NCBI RefSeq assembly: GCF_020379485.1
Contig: NC_063452.1
Span: 59,727,338 to 59,791,337, forward strand
Length of the DNA: 64,000 bases
Source: Brassica napus
Lineage: Eukaryota; Streptophyta; Magnoliopsida; Brassicales; Brassicaceae
Direction of reading: 5' to 3'
The translations under genes and the position numbers were made by a program. The notes beneath the pieces are model-generated. The model was not told the origin of the DNA. It saw only the letters and a list, made by a program, of their open reading frames with translations, and made no database searches. How positions within the stretch are numbered: position 1 is the stretch's first letter; every line of letters starts with the position of its first letter. Below, piece by piece: positions 28,045 to 37,646 of the stretch.

Positions 28045-29328
28045 TTAAACATCTTCATCATTACCAAATTTGTTCCAAATATTGTCAATCAAATCATTTT
28101 TTAATTGTTCATGTATACGCCTATCATGAACATGATTCCGTACGCCAAGCATATTACCGAGATTTGAAGGCATGTCGGTAGAATATGACATATCCACCTG
28201 TGAACTCCTACTCGAGTCTCCTTCTTCAAACGCAGATGTATCAAACTGAGTATAGCCATCCCATTCATTTTCTACTATCATATTGTGCAGTATGATACAA
28301 GTTCGCATAACCATCCCTATTTGTCTCATGTCCCACAAAATAGCCGGGTTTTTCACTATTGCAAATCGAGCTTGCAATACTCCAAAAGCACGTTCCACAT
28401 CTTTTCTGGTTGCTTCTTGAACTTTAGCAAATAACTCGGCTTTAGGACCTTGAGGGAGTGAGATTGATTGGATAAATGTTGACCATTTCGGATATATGCC
28501 GTCGGTGAGGTAGTACGCTAAATCATACTGGTGTCCGTTGACCACGTACTGTACCCTTGGAGCTCGACCTTGTAAAATGTCATCAAAAACAGGAGACCGA
28601 TCGAGGACGTTAATATCGTTTAAAGTACCAGAGGGACCAAAAAAAGCGTGTCATATCCAAAGATCTTTCGAAGCTACAACCTCCAAGACAATGGTCGGCT
28701 TTCCTGATCCCCGTGTATATTGTCCTTTCCAAGCGGTTGGGCAATTTTTCCACTTCCAATGCATACAGTCGATGCTTCCTATCATCCCAGGAAAACCGCG
28801 TATCTCTCCAATATCGAGTAGTCGTTGAAGATCGTCTGGGGTGGGTCTTCGTAGATACTCAACTCCAAACCACTGTATTACGCCTTCAGTGAAATTGCTT
28901 AAACACGAAAGTGCTGTGCTTTCACCAAGTCGGAGATATTCGTCAACAGCGTCAGCCGCACAACCATAAGCAAGCATACGAAGAGCTGCCGTACACTTTT
29001 GTAGCGGAGATAGACCTAACCTTCCAATAGCATCCCTTTTTTGTTGAAAGAATGAAATATTTTCAGATAGGCGATCGACAATACGCATAAATATTTCCTT
29101 GTTCATGCGGAAACGCCGTCTGAATAAATGAGCCGGAAATGTCGGATCATCACAGAAGTAGTCTTTCCATAGACGGTTATGGCCCTCCTCGCGGTTTCGT
29201 TCGACGTATACACGTTTGTTCTGTTTCTTTGTTCGGTTCTCCACAATGTTATTGTAGCTATCTTCAAAATATTCATCGATAGCCTCATCCAAAGCCGCAT
29301 TTAATCTTCGATCGACTTCATCTGCCAT
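28045..29328 (-). pseudogene. PIF/Harbinger transposase (ALP1-like) with one in-frame stop
   Basis: A DDE_Tnp_4-type transposase of about 427 codons read in one frame from MADEVDRRLN at 29328 to GNDEDV at 28045. The catalytic triad is visible: Asp in GSIDCMHWKWKNCP, Asp in GTLNDINVLDRSP and Glu in KDVERAFGVLQARF. The N-terminal part has the helical DNA-binding segment (FRRRFRMNKEIFMRIV, ALRMLAYGCAADAVDEYLRLG). A TGA at 28651-28653 interrupts the frame after KDLWI, where family members usually have Trp. The frame on both sides is otherwise open, so this is a single recent nonsense change or a sequencing error. The break removes the second and third catalytic residues from the main product. Confidence 0.88.
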
Positions 29329-30244
29329 CTATTTGTGTATATATTATACGCATAATAAAACTGTTATATTAAGAAATTAAATAAGTCCACTAACGAAAAT
29401 TATTTATGATTAACAATCCTAGTTATCATAATAAAACTGATCTTAAAAAGATATAGTACATGAATATATTATAACAAAAAACAAGTGGTAGAGAAATTTT
29501 TAAGCACAAAAAAATGCTAATGGCTTATTTAATAATACGATTTAAACATTTCAAACAACATTTCAAAAAATGCGTAATGACTATCGAAGTGAAGATGGTG
29601 ATTCTATTTCTTATCATTACAAACAGATAAAAGAAGGAGGATTATAATTTCTAACCTGAACCAATTATAGAAAGAGGATATTTGTTGACAGAATAATGAG
29701 TTACAGAGAGTCTTGGATTAAGGAAAATAAGATAATGATCAAACTGTTCTGAGAACAAGAAGAGAACAAGCAGAAGAACTGGTTTTCTTAACAAGATTTA
29801 GAAAAAGCGTGAGTACAAGAAGAGACACTACAAACTGACTTATAAAGGCAACTTGGAAATACAAAGAAACAACGAAACAGACACCCGTGACTTGGTGCAC
29901 ATGAAAATAGGAAAGCAAGACAGAAACAAATAACCCGTGACTTGGTTCAGATACAAAGCAACACATAAACTAAGAACTCGTGAATGAACAAGGAAGAGAC
30001 ACCATCCTTTGTCTTCATCTGGTACATGGTCTTCAGCTTTACCTGAAACAGAGAATAGGAGATGAGTTAGTAAAGTAAACACTAGTTCGAAACTTCTAAT
30101 GCAAACATCACTAAAGCTAACAAACCATCAATCATGACAACATTTCAGACAAAAGTTTCATTTTGAGAGCTAATTCCATCTCAGAGAGAGGCTCGGGCTT
30201 TGCAAGTAAACTTTCAAGCAAACTTTGCTTGGAGATTTATTTTT

Positions 30245-30901
30245 TCATCTCCAACAGTCCTTGTAGCTTCGCCAATTCTTCTTCTTTTCCCGTTTTATGC
30301 CTCTTCCCGCAGCCTTAGCAGCTTTAACCCCTATTGGTCTCTCTTCTGGCTCTGGAACTGGAGAATCCACTGGTTTCCGCTTGTCCTTGTCCTTCTCCAG
30401 ATACGTTGAGCACCATTTAACATCGTGCCTAAGCTCTCGCCAGGCATGTTCCAAGTTGAACTTCATGTTCTGGTCACTGTAGAAGATATCCAACGCTTGC
30501 TTCATCAGATCGTCCTCATTTTGCCCGCTTCTCTGCTCCCTCAGTGCCATGTCGTAGCATCCAGCAAACTTACAGACCAAATCATTGATCCTAGCCCATC
30601 TTTGCTTGCATTGACCTAGTTCTCCTCGCACTGTCCCAACCAGGAGAGGACTGGAGTTGTAGTACTCGACAATCCTCTTCCAGAAGGCACCAGCTTTTTG
30701 TTCATTACTCACTATTGAATCTTTGCTGGTGTTGAGCCAAGCACCTATGAGGATTATATCCTCCTTCACAGACCACTTTCTCCTCTCTTTAACTCTAGAC
30801 TCTTCAGGACATTGGCTACTAAAGAAAGGAGTTTCTAATGAGTCAAGGTCGACTGATCCTTGACTCGCTAAGAGGTTAACAAAACAAGGGGACCTTGCCA
30901 T
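30245..30901 (-). CDS. Myb/SANT-like, NAM-associated protein of the Harbinger element, 218 aa
   Basis: This single-exon gene encodes the second protein of PIF/Harbinger elements, which binds DNA and helps bring the transposase to the nucleus. A trihelix/SANT-type domain spans about residues 38-115: RRKWSVKEDIILIGAWLNTS, AGAFWKRIVEYYN and GQCKQRWARINDLVCKFAG, with Trp residues at Myb-like spacing. A NAM-associated C-terminal region follows (NLEHAWRELRHDVKW), ending in a basic tail with nuclear-signal character (GRGIKREKKK). Similar Brassicaceae entries are often misnamed glutathione S-transferase T3-like. The frame is intact from start to stop, so unlike the transposase this gene could still be expressed. 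Confidence 0.85.
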   Translation of the reverse strand: MARSPCFVNLLASQGSVDLDSLETPFFSSQCPEESRVKERRKWSVKEDIILIGAWLNTSKDSIVSNEQKAGAFWKRIVEYYNSSPLLVGTVRGELGQCKQRWARINDLVCKFAGCYDMALREQRSGQNEDDLMKQALDIFYSDQNMKFNLEHAWRELRHDVKWCSTYLEKDKDKRKPVDSPVPEPEERPIGVKAAKAAGRGIKREKKKNWRSYKDCWR

Positions 30902-31240
30902 TTAGGAGGAACTCTCAGTGATTCTCTACTAGAATCAGAGAGGATTAAATAAGGGATTCAACATTGAATCCTAGTAGAAAAATGTCAAATCAGAACAGCT
31001 AGAGACAATTAAATGCAATTTTACTTTGCAAGATGTAGTTACGGTAAATTTAATAGTGGTTTAGTGTGCATTTATAACTACCAAGTTGGAAAGTACAAAC
31101 TGCAAAGTAAATGTTTTCAAAGCATAGGAATCAAATCCGTTTTCAAACTACAAAGTTACCGATAGTCCTATTCGTTTCAATTCTAACTGCTAATTTTAAA
31201 CTAGAGAGTTAAAGAAGACATGTAACTTTAAACACTAACC

Positions 31241-31787
31241 TCAGAGGACTCTCTCAAGGTCAGACACACGCCTAAGCAACATCCTCACCTGGGCCTGAAC
31301 AGACATCAGAGAAACAAAACAATAGGTTAGAATGACATACAAACAACTATCAAGTTTTGATTCTGTTAACATAGAAACTCACCTTTAGTTCGTCGCATTC
31401 TCTGAGAAGCTTCTCATGCTCGTGAACCCTTATTTTGAGCCTCTCCACCTCTTGTTGCACACCCATAACCCATGGCTGCCTAAAATGCATCCTGTCATTC
31501 TGCAAAGAAGAACAAACTTTGTCAAACAGCAATGGATCCAAAAAAAATATATTTCAAACAACAATTGATCAAACAGCAAGAGACATAACACTTCAAACCT
31601 CGAAGTCTTTGCAGATGAAGTATCGTTTCCCTGGGAGGTAGTCATATGTATCCTCTTCATCTACGGATTCCTTCGTGATTGATCCACAGGGGCACAATTT
31701 GGGAATCCCTTGTTGCGCATCTGCAACGAAATGGAGCATGTCGTAGTGTGCTTTGCGTGCCTTCATATCTCGCAGTTCTTCCTCCAT
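31241..31787 (-). CDS. GRF-type zinc-finger protein inside the Harbinger element (3 exons, about 119 aa)
   Basis: Exons in coding order are 31787-31599, 31499-31383 and 31294-31241, 360 nt with intact frame. The N-terminal half carries a GRF zinc-finger signature: CPCGS, then GKRYFICKDFE, then a basic/aromatic MHFRQPWV. The C-terminal half is a leucine-heptad coiled coil (QQEVERLKIRVHEHEKLL, MLLRRVSDLERVL). GRF fingers bind single-stranded DNA in other proteins. Small proteins of this type are known in Brassicaceae as At4g04775-like. Its location between the Myb gene and the right terminus, inside the TAA-flanked element, implies it travels with the transposon. Any role in transposition is inference. 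Confidence 0.78.
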
Positions 31788-32540
31788 TTCACAACCTGCG
31801 AGAATAATTTGTTTTTAAGATTTACTGGATTGTAACCATTCAAAACAGATAACCTATTATAATCAAACTAGACGAATTTCATTCAAAAAACATGGAAGAA
31901 GAAATAATCAAACCCATACGAAAACCCTTAATCAATTATCACCTCAATCCCGAACCTTTAATCGCGAAGAAAACACCAAACAAGTGAATCGAGAAGAAGA
32001 AAATAGGTAACCCAGACGAAAACCCTAATCCGATAAAATCCCCAATTCGATTAAAAACCCTAAATCTATTTAAACCCAACAATCGAACCCTAAAAACTGA
32101 TGAAATAAACATGCATCCACTCCATAAGGAAAGAAATTGAACAAAGAGCTCGGATTTACCTTCAACAAAGACGCTCTCTTATCGCCTCTTGTATCCCCTT
32201 TCTTATTGCGTCTCGTGTTTTTTTTTCAGTTGCTCGCGAAAGTGAATGATTTTTCTCACTCTTACGAAACACAACCGTTTTCCCGAGCCAATCCTGTAGT
32301 GCCAGCACATCAAGGATTTGGTCCTTAGTTCCCTTAATTAAGGACTCATTCTTAACTTGCCGATTTTTTTTAATATTATTATAATCCCTTTAGCTTAAGG
32401 ATTTATGTTAAGGATTCACTTAACAGCCCGCGTTGCGGGTGGTCTAATGCTCTTATGAGCTTTTAAAATACGTAGACATGTGTACTTGTGTAGAAATACT
32501 TATTTTAATTACTATTTTCATTGAATTGATTACACTAAGA

Positions 32541-33520
32541 AACACTTTTTGACTTTCTATTACACTTATAGACACTTCTTACATGTGACACACTTTGTTG
32601 TGGGCCAGCAACAGATTGTGGACAATTTTGCCCTTAATGGAAATGACACTTGTGGATGAGTGATTTGTGGACGAGTGATGCGTGGTTAGGTGATTTGTGG
32701 ACGGGTGATGTGTGGATCAGTGATGAGTAATGTGTGGATATGTGATGTTAATGTGTTTATAGTAGATAACGTGGACAAACTCTCTGTTTTGATTCCATAA
32801 AACTATACAACAATACGTGGACATGGACTCATGTTATTAAAATTATACCATAAAACGTGGACACAGACTCTATTATCTCCAATACAAACGCTTGGCTTCT
32901 TCAGCTCAATTGATAAATTATCTACAGTTAAACTTCAATCAAGATGAGAAAGAGATGATATTGTGAGTATGAGAGGAGAGAAAAATCGAAGAAACGTTTA
33001 CCTTTTGTCGGAGAGTAATAGATTTTGCATGTCAGAGATTTCTGATCTAAGGAATTTGCGCTTTGTCATGATGTGGATGAATGTAATTTTGATTAGAGTT
33101 GAATTTAGATCCCGAGATGATGAATGTAATCGAATGAATATTGTCCATATCCACAATTAGTTTATAATTCTGTTAAGATGTTCATGTCCACAACTAATTT
33201 ATAATTCTGTTATCCACGCTTTGATGTCCACGTCCACATTTTGTTTACACATTAATATATATAATATATATATATGAACATGGATCTTAAAAGATAGAGA
33301 ATTTTATATATAGTTCATTATGATAATTATTTTTGTTTAATATATTTTAGAACTTGAGATAAAAGTAAATAAATACATAACGTAGAATAAGAAAAATAAT
33401 AAAATGAAATAAGAAGATGAGAGAGTTTATCTTTAGTTTAGGGTCATAAGAGTCTTTTTGACAAAAAAAAGTGTATCTCAAGTGATAAGTGTCTTATAGT
33501 GTAATTTGAATGTGGAAAAA
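32541..33520. repeat. Inverted-repeat pair, possible degenerate transposon
   Basis: The left arm near 32541-32580 reads GATTACACTAAGAAACACTT. The reverse complement of the right arm near 33478-33515 reads AAATTACACTATAAGACACTT-like sequence. Both arms then have further copies of an ACACTT motif inward. The spacing of about 0.9 kb and the lack of a clear target duplication leave the class open; a Mutator-like non-autonomous element is one possibility. Confidence 0.35.
32651..32747. repeat. 15-bp minisatellite, five tandem copies plus one displaced
   Basis: Copies begin at 32651, 32666, 32681, 32696 and 32711 with consensus TGTGGACGAGTGATG; a sixth, diverged copy sits at 32733-32747 after a 7-bp spacer. 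Copies differ at 1-5 positions, so the array is not brand new. Confidence 0.85.
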
Positions 33521-34754
33521 TGTCTTAATAGGTAAAAAATTCATTTTCATTATTCTTAACGTAATTCGCGTCATTGTTTTCTCGGTTTTTTGTTTGGTAA
33601 ACTTTTTGTTTGGTAAACAAACAAATGTTGGTTTCCAAGACTTGGAAGTTATCACTGATGTGTATATTTTACTTTCTATTTCCTTTTGGATTCGTGAAAA
33701 TCAAAATGATAATCACTGATTAATTTGAAATGAGTTGGAGAATAATGAATAATTCTAAATACCATTTTTGACCAAATTAAATACAACATTTAATGCTATT
33801 TATGTATAATAGATTTTCAACTTTGAATAAATGAGAAAATTAGTTGAAGGGATGTAATGTAACACGTATCCTCGATACGTATTGTTAAGCAGCACCTTGA
33901 ACAAGAAAAAACTACTTTCATTATTTTGTTTTGATAATCTGGTGGATTTTGTGGAATTTTCTCCATTCTAGTAAACATAGGTTATAATCTGGTGGATTCT
34001 GTGGAGTATGTGGTAAACAATAACTAGTAAATAATAAAAAGATGTCATTATTATATTCTTTTATGTACACTAAAATAAACATTAGCCTGATGACAGCCTT
34101 TTAAACTACTTTAACGAATTGCCCATAAAGAGTTAACTTTATTGAATTGTTTATACTATAAAAAGACAGATGGTAGCCGGTTGGCAGGCTCTTGAGGGAT
34201 TCGAGAAGTTTCCAATAGGCGTAAAAGTGTGAATACACCTGGCTGTCTTTTGTTCCCATTCAAAGCAAAAAAGACTTGGTCGGTAAGCAATTTACTAGTA
34301 TAACTTCTAAGAATCAAAAGAAAACGAGTTAGAGACGACTCCTCACGAGATAATTCAGACTTTGGAATTACCTACCAATCTACCAACCGTTAATTTGTTT
34401 GGTTCAAAACATATACTATTATTCTCAGAATCTCGAAATGATTCAGCAGAATTGTGCATGACCGCATCTTAATGTTTCCTATCTGGTTGAAGGCATCAGG
34501 GATGTGAACCTTAGAAACCCACATTGTTCTATACATAGCTTTTCTTGAGGTATAAAGATAAGGCTATAAGCATATGAATGGATCCTGTTGTGCAACGTTA
34601 TCTCTTATAATATCTCATTTTCTTCCAAACTAGTATACAAAAACAAACAAAATAAAATAATAATATCACAGTAATTTCTTGGACAGAATCCATATCACAT
34701 CCATTTCATTATCTCTATTTGGTTTCAAGAGGTTCAGAGACACTCCTCTCTATC

Positions 34755-36173
34755 TCAATATCCCAGAATCTTGGGAGCTATGTGAAGCAAAGACTCTAAA
34801 GCACTTGGAGCAAACTTCCTCGCAAAGAGATAACACATGGAAGTGTTACGACCATTGTAAATGCAGTTCTTTCCATCAAGTATCTTTTCAAAGAACCTCT
34901 CCGTAATGTCAGACCGCCCAAACGTAGCCGGGTGGGGGCCGCCCCTAGACCAGTCCACCCACGTCAGGCTCCGGTTAGCCAGCGCCATTGGTTTCTCAAT
35001 CGTCAACATCGTAGGGAAATAATGCTCGTCCACATAGCAAGCAGGCCTACAAAAATCTTTGAACTTCGGGTAATACAAAGTGTCTTTGACAATGGTGGCT
35101 GCGAGTTCTCGGTTAATCTCAAACCATTGAGACCCTTTTCGCCATTTGGTGATGGGAACTTCAGGTTCCATGTTGTGGTTGTAGCGGCCTCGCCCAAACG
35201 GTCCAGGGTCATCAAAAGCGCCCATGAAGCTGTGTTTCGATCGGCTTAAGTAGCTGTAGATCGTCGTGAAGTTGAAGAGCGGTATGCATGACTCCGAGAC
35301 GAGAACAAACCATTCGTTGGAGATATCGAGAAGCGCGTTAGCTAGTAGCCGCTTCTCCGCATCGCACATGGTCATTCTCCCCCATTCCGCAACCTGCACA
35401 ATGAAGTAGATTTCCAAATTACAATCAGATCAAATACAGAACCAACTCGCTGCTTAAAGTAACCAGACAGAACTGCTTGAACACAAGGCTGGCTACTAAA
35501 GAAACCAAGTATGATTCAAAAGTCACACTTTCTGATACTCTATGTGATTAGTAACCCCAACAAATACTTCAATAAGAATGACTACATGGAATCTCATTAC
35601 TAAATGTAAATGCTATCCACCAAACACAGAGAGGTGTCAAAAGAACCAGACCTGACTCGGTATCTGCCTCTGGTGAAAAACAGAAGTAGCTGGAAACTTG
35701 GCGGTAAAAGACGGATGCGGATGAACATAAACCGAGTAAAGCCCCTTGTGACCCTTCAAAAACCTCTCCCAGAGCAAAGCAAGCGGCAAGGGACCTTTAG
35801 TCAAGAACATAAACGCAACCTTCGGAACCCTCTGAAACGGATACTCTTTCCTCCGAGGCCAGAAAGAAGCGCGCCAAAGAAGCTCTTCGTCGCTCATGTT
35901 ATGCATCAGAACAGCAGGAGGCTGTATCCATTTACCTAAACTGTTGGGCTCGTCCTCGCGGCACGTCACGAAGCCAGAAGTGACGGTGGTTACTACGCTT
36001 TGTAATCCAGTATACTTGATTGTAGATACACTAATGACGAAGACGGTAAGAGCGAAAGCAAGGAAAAGGCCTAGTATTAGAAGCAGTTTCGCTGGAAACG
36101 GCTTAGACTTGCCTGTTCTAGTTAAGATTCCGTTCTCTTTCCCATCTTCCATCTGTATAACCCTAGTCTGCAT
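34755..36173 (-). CDS. Core-2/I-branching beta-1,6-N-acetylglucosaminyltransferase family (GT14-like), 386 aa
   Basis: A type II Golgi membrane glycosyltransferase. Exons in coding order are 36173-35652 and 35393-34755. A short basic cytosolic tail precedes one membrane helix (LLLILGLFLAFALTVFVIS, about residues 30-50). The catalytic domain starts at KVAFMFLTKGPLPLALLWERF. Other family blocks are YSVYVHPHPS, SNEWFVLVSESCIPLFNF and FMGAFDDPGPFGRGRY. Further on are KWRKGSQWFEINRELA, CYVDEHYFPT and LTWVDWSRGGPHPATFG. The family's acceptors in plants are not well defined; cell-wall or arabinogalactan glycans are likely. The length is normal. The position matches At5g11730. Confidence 0.93.
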
Positions 36174-37201
36174 CCTTATAAAGAGACTCTAGTATCAAAT
36201 CTAAGCAACCGATTTGCTGATTTTTTGAATCGCTATCAAGTAGCCTAACACTTTGATTAACTTAGTGAGATCCTAATTTACTTGGAGACTTCGGGATCTC
36301 ATCTATAATCAAGAAAGTCTATGAAGCAGCTTCATCCTGACTCTAGCACGCGGAATCTCCAAAGAAAGTAGTATCTCTAGTTGATTCGAACGATATTTCT
36401 CCGCCGGAATAGCAGATCGGAGCTCGGAGAAGTGAATCAACTTTTGTAACCGTCGGTAAGTTGATCTGAGAGCGTAAGTGGATCCGGAGCTAGTAGCTAC
36501 TTGAGGAAACTAAGTGAAAGCAGAGGATGATCCACGTGTCGAGCTTACGAGAACCGAATAGTGTGAAGATTACAGGAAAAGTACTGAAAACTTACCAATC
36601 GATCTTCAAGCTTTGGAGATGGAGAGAGAGAGAGAGAGGGGGTGATGATGATGAATCGAGAAGACTAACTTTGAAAAGTAAAGTGGAAGCGGTTTCTTTT
36701 TCTGGCTGACCGCTTTGTCTGTTCTCGCGTAGTCTTTGGGAAATATCGGAATCAAATCATGCGTTAACTTTTTTTTTTAATTTACTTCCTTTAATTTTTT
36801 TTAGGATTAATAAAGTTTTAGAATTGCGTGGTTTTAATGTTTTTTATTGTTGGACTGTAATTAAATCCCAATAATGAATGAAAAAGATTTGTGGCGATAT
36901 GATTCATCATTCATATCAAACGAAAGGAAAAATGTATGGACAAATATGCCAATGAATTCTCTGTAAGGCCCGGACGAGATACATATACTTTGTTCCATCA
37001 CCGAAACAAAACTTAACGACAGGTGATGATACTCTCTTCTCAGAAACCATTAAGATTCTCTCATTTTAGACCCAAAGTAATGGTCACAGCAACAATGGCA
37101 TCAAGGTGTAAGAACAACAAACCCAATATAATAAAACAGAGGTATTTTTCCAGTATGAATGTAGAATCAAGCCTGATATGCTTTTTTCCATCTGATGCAA
37201 T
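36174..37201. other. Glycosyltransferase 5' region and the original EPSIN1 3'UTR
   Basis: Bases 36174 to about 36720 are the leader and promoter of the minus-strand glycosyltransferase, with an AG microsatellite near 36620-36639. Bases from about 36900 to 37201 lie directly downstream of the original EPSIN1 stop codon and probably contain its native 3'UTR and polyadenylation site. That sequence is now cut off by the retrotransposon. No gene is seen between. Confidence 0.55.
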
Positions 37202-37255
37202 TCACTGCTTAAAGCCTCCGGATCGGTGGTACCTTTGGTTACTGAGGCTGGAGAA
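37202..37255 (-). pseudogene. EPSIN1: Severed C-terminal coding tail of EPSIN1
   Basis: Read on the minus strand from the TSD, this segment encodes SSLSNQRYHRSGGFKQ and a stop at 37204-37202. These are the terminal residues expected for EPSIN1 after DDFF. The piece is separated from the rest of the exon by the 5.4-kb LTR element. The duplicated target site TTCTC (37251-37255 here, 42650-42654 on the other side) lies exactly at the break, so the interrupted codon and frame can be followed across it. Confidence 0.9.
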
Positions 37256-37617
37256 TGAGACAGTGTGAAGGTGTGTGAGAGATAGATCCAAACTAGGAGT
37301 TAACCGATAACTCTAGGAATGGTGAAGCTAGCCTAGAAGGAGATTACTGAGGAAGAAGAATCACCTCGAAGGTACTAGATCCTTGATGAAATAGAGCAGA
37401 GAGTTTTAGAGGTTTATGAGATGAAATATTTCTTGATTAAAAACTTCTGCAAATGCAGGGGAAGAGTACAAATACTAAAGTTCGATGGTCACACTAACGG
37501 TCCAAACAATGACCTGTCAATGATGATTAGAAAGCATAAAGCAAAAGCATAAAGCAAAGCATATCTAATGAATATGCTTTTGTGATAAGGTTGGCGAGTG
37601 TGACTCAGCCTGTGACA
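37256..37617 (-). repeat. 3' LTR of the gypsy element
   Basis: This 362-bp LTR is identical by eye to the one at 42288-42649. It abuts the target duplication on its outer side and the polypurine tract on its inner side. Confidence 0.97.
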
Positions 37618-37632
37618 ATACTCCCTCCTTCA
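37618..37632 (-). other. Polypurine tract of the gypsy element
   Basis: On the minus strand the sequence TGAAGGAGGGAGTAT directly precedes the 3' LTR. This is the expected primer for plus-strand synthesis. Confidence 0.75.
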
Positions 37633-37646
37633 GAGCAACCTTGTCC

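Larger units (their letters stand above)
27814..32444 (-). mobile_element. 4.63-kb PIF/Harbinger transposon with three genes
   Basis: The element is bounded by imperfect inverted repeats: the left end reads GACCAACTCCAATGG and the right end in reverse complement reads GACCACCCGCAACGC; each then reaches GTTAA and a TCCTTA motif. TAA is duplicated exactly on both sides (27811-27813 and 32445-32447), as expected for PIF/Harbinger. All three genes inside read on the minus strand: GRF zinc-finger, Myb/NAM-associated protein, transposase. Subterminal copies of AAGGACTC-type motifs lie at both ends. The element is structurally complete but its transposase has one nonsense codon. Confidence 0.85.
32448..34754. 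other. Gene-free interval with repeats
   Basis: About 2.3 kb of very AT-rich DNA between the Harbinger element and the glycosyltransferase gene. It holds a 15-bp minisatellite and an inverted-repeat pair, listed separately. No protein-coding gene is recognisable. Confidence 0.55.

Noticed and set aside
27811..32447. Harbinger borders extending to GAGCATTAGACCA with TTA duplication
   Set aside because: That choice gives TAA on one side and TTA on the other. Ending the element at GGTGGTC gives identical TAA on both sides.
32651..32747. CRISPR-like array
   Set aside because: Repeats are directly adjacent with no unique spacers, in a plant nuclear context.
34932..35249. 105-codon plus-strand open frame
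   Set aside because: It is antisense to the conserved exon 2 of the glycosyltransferase and resembles no protein family.
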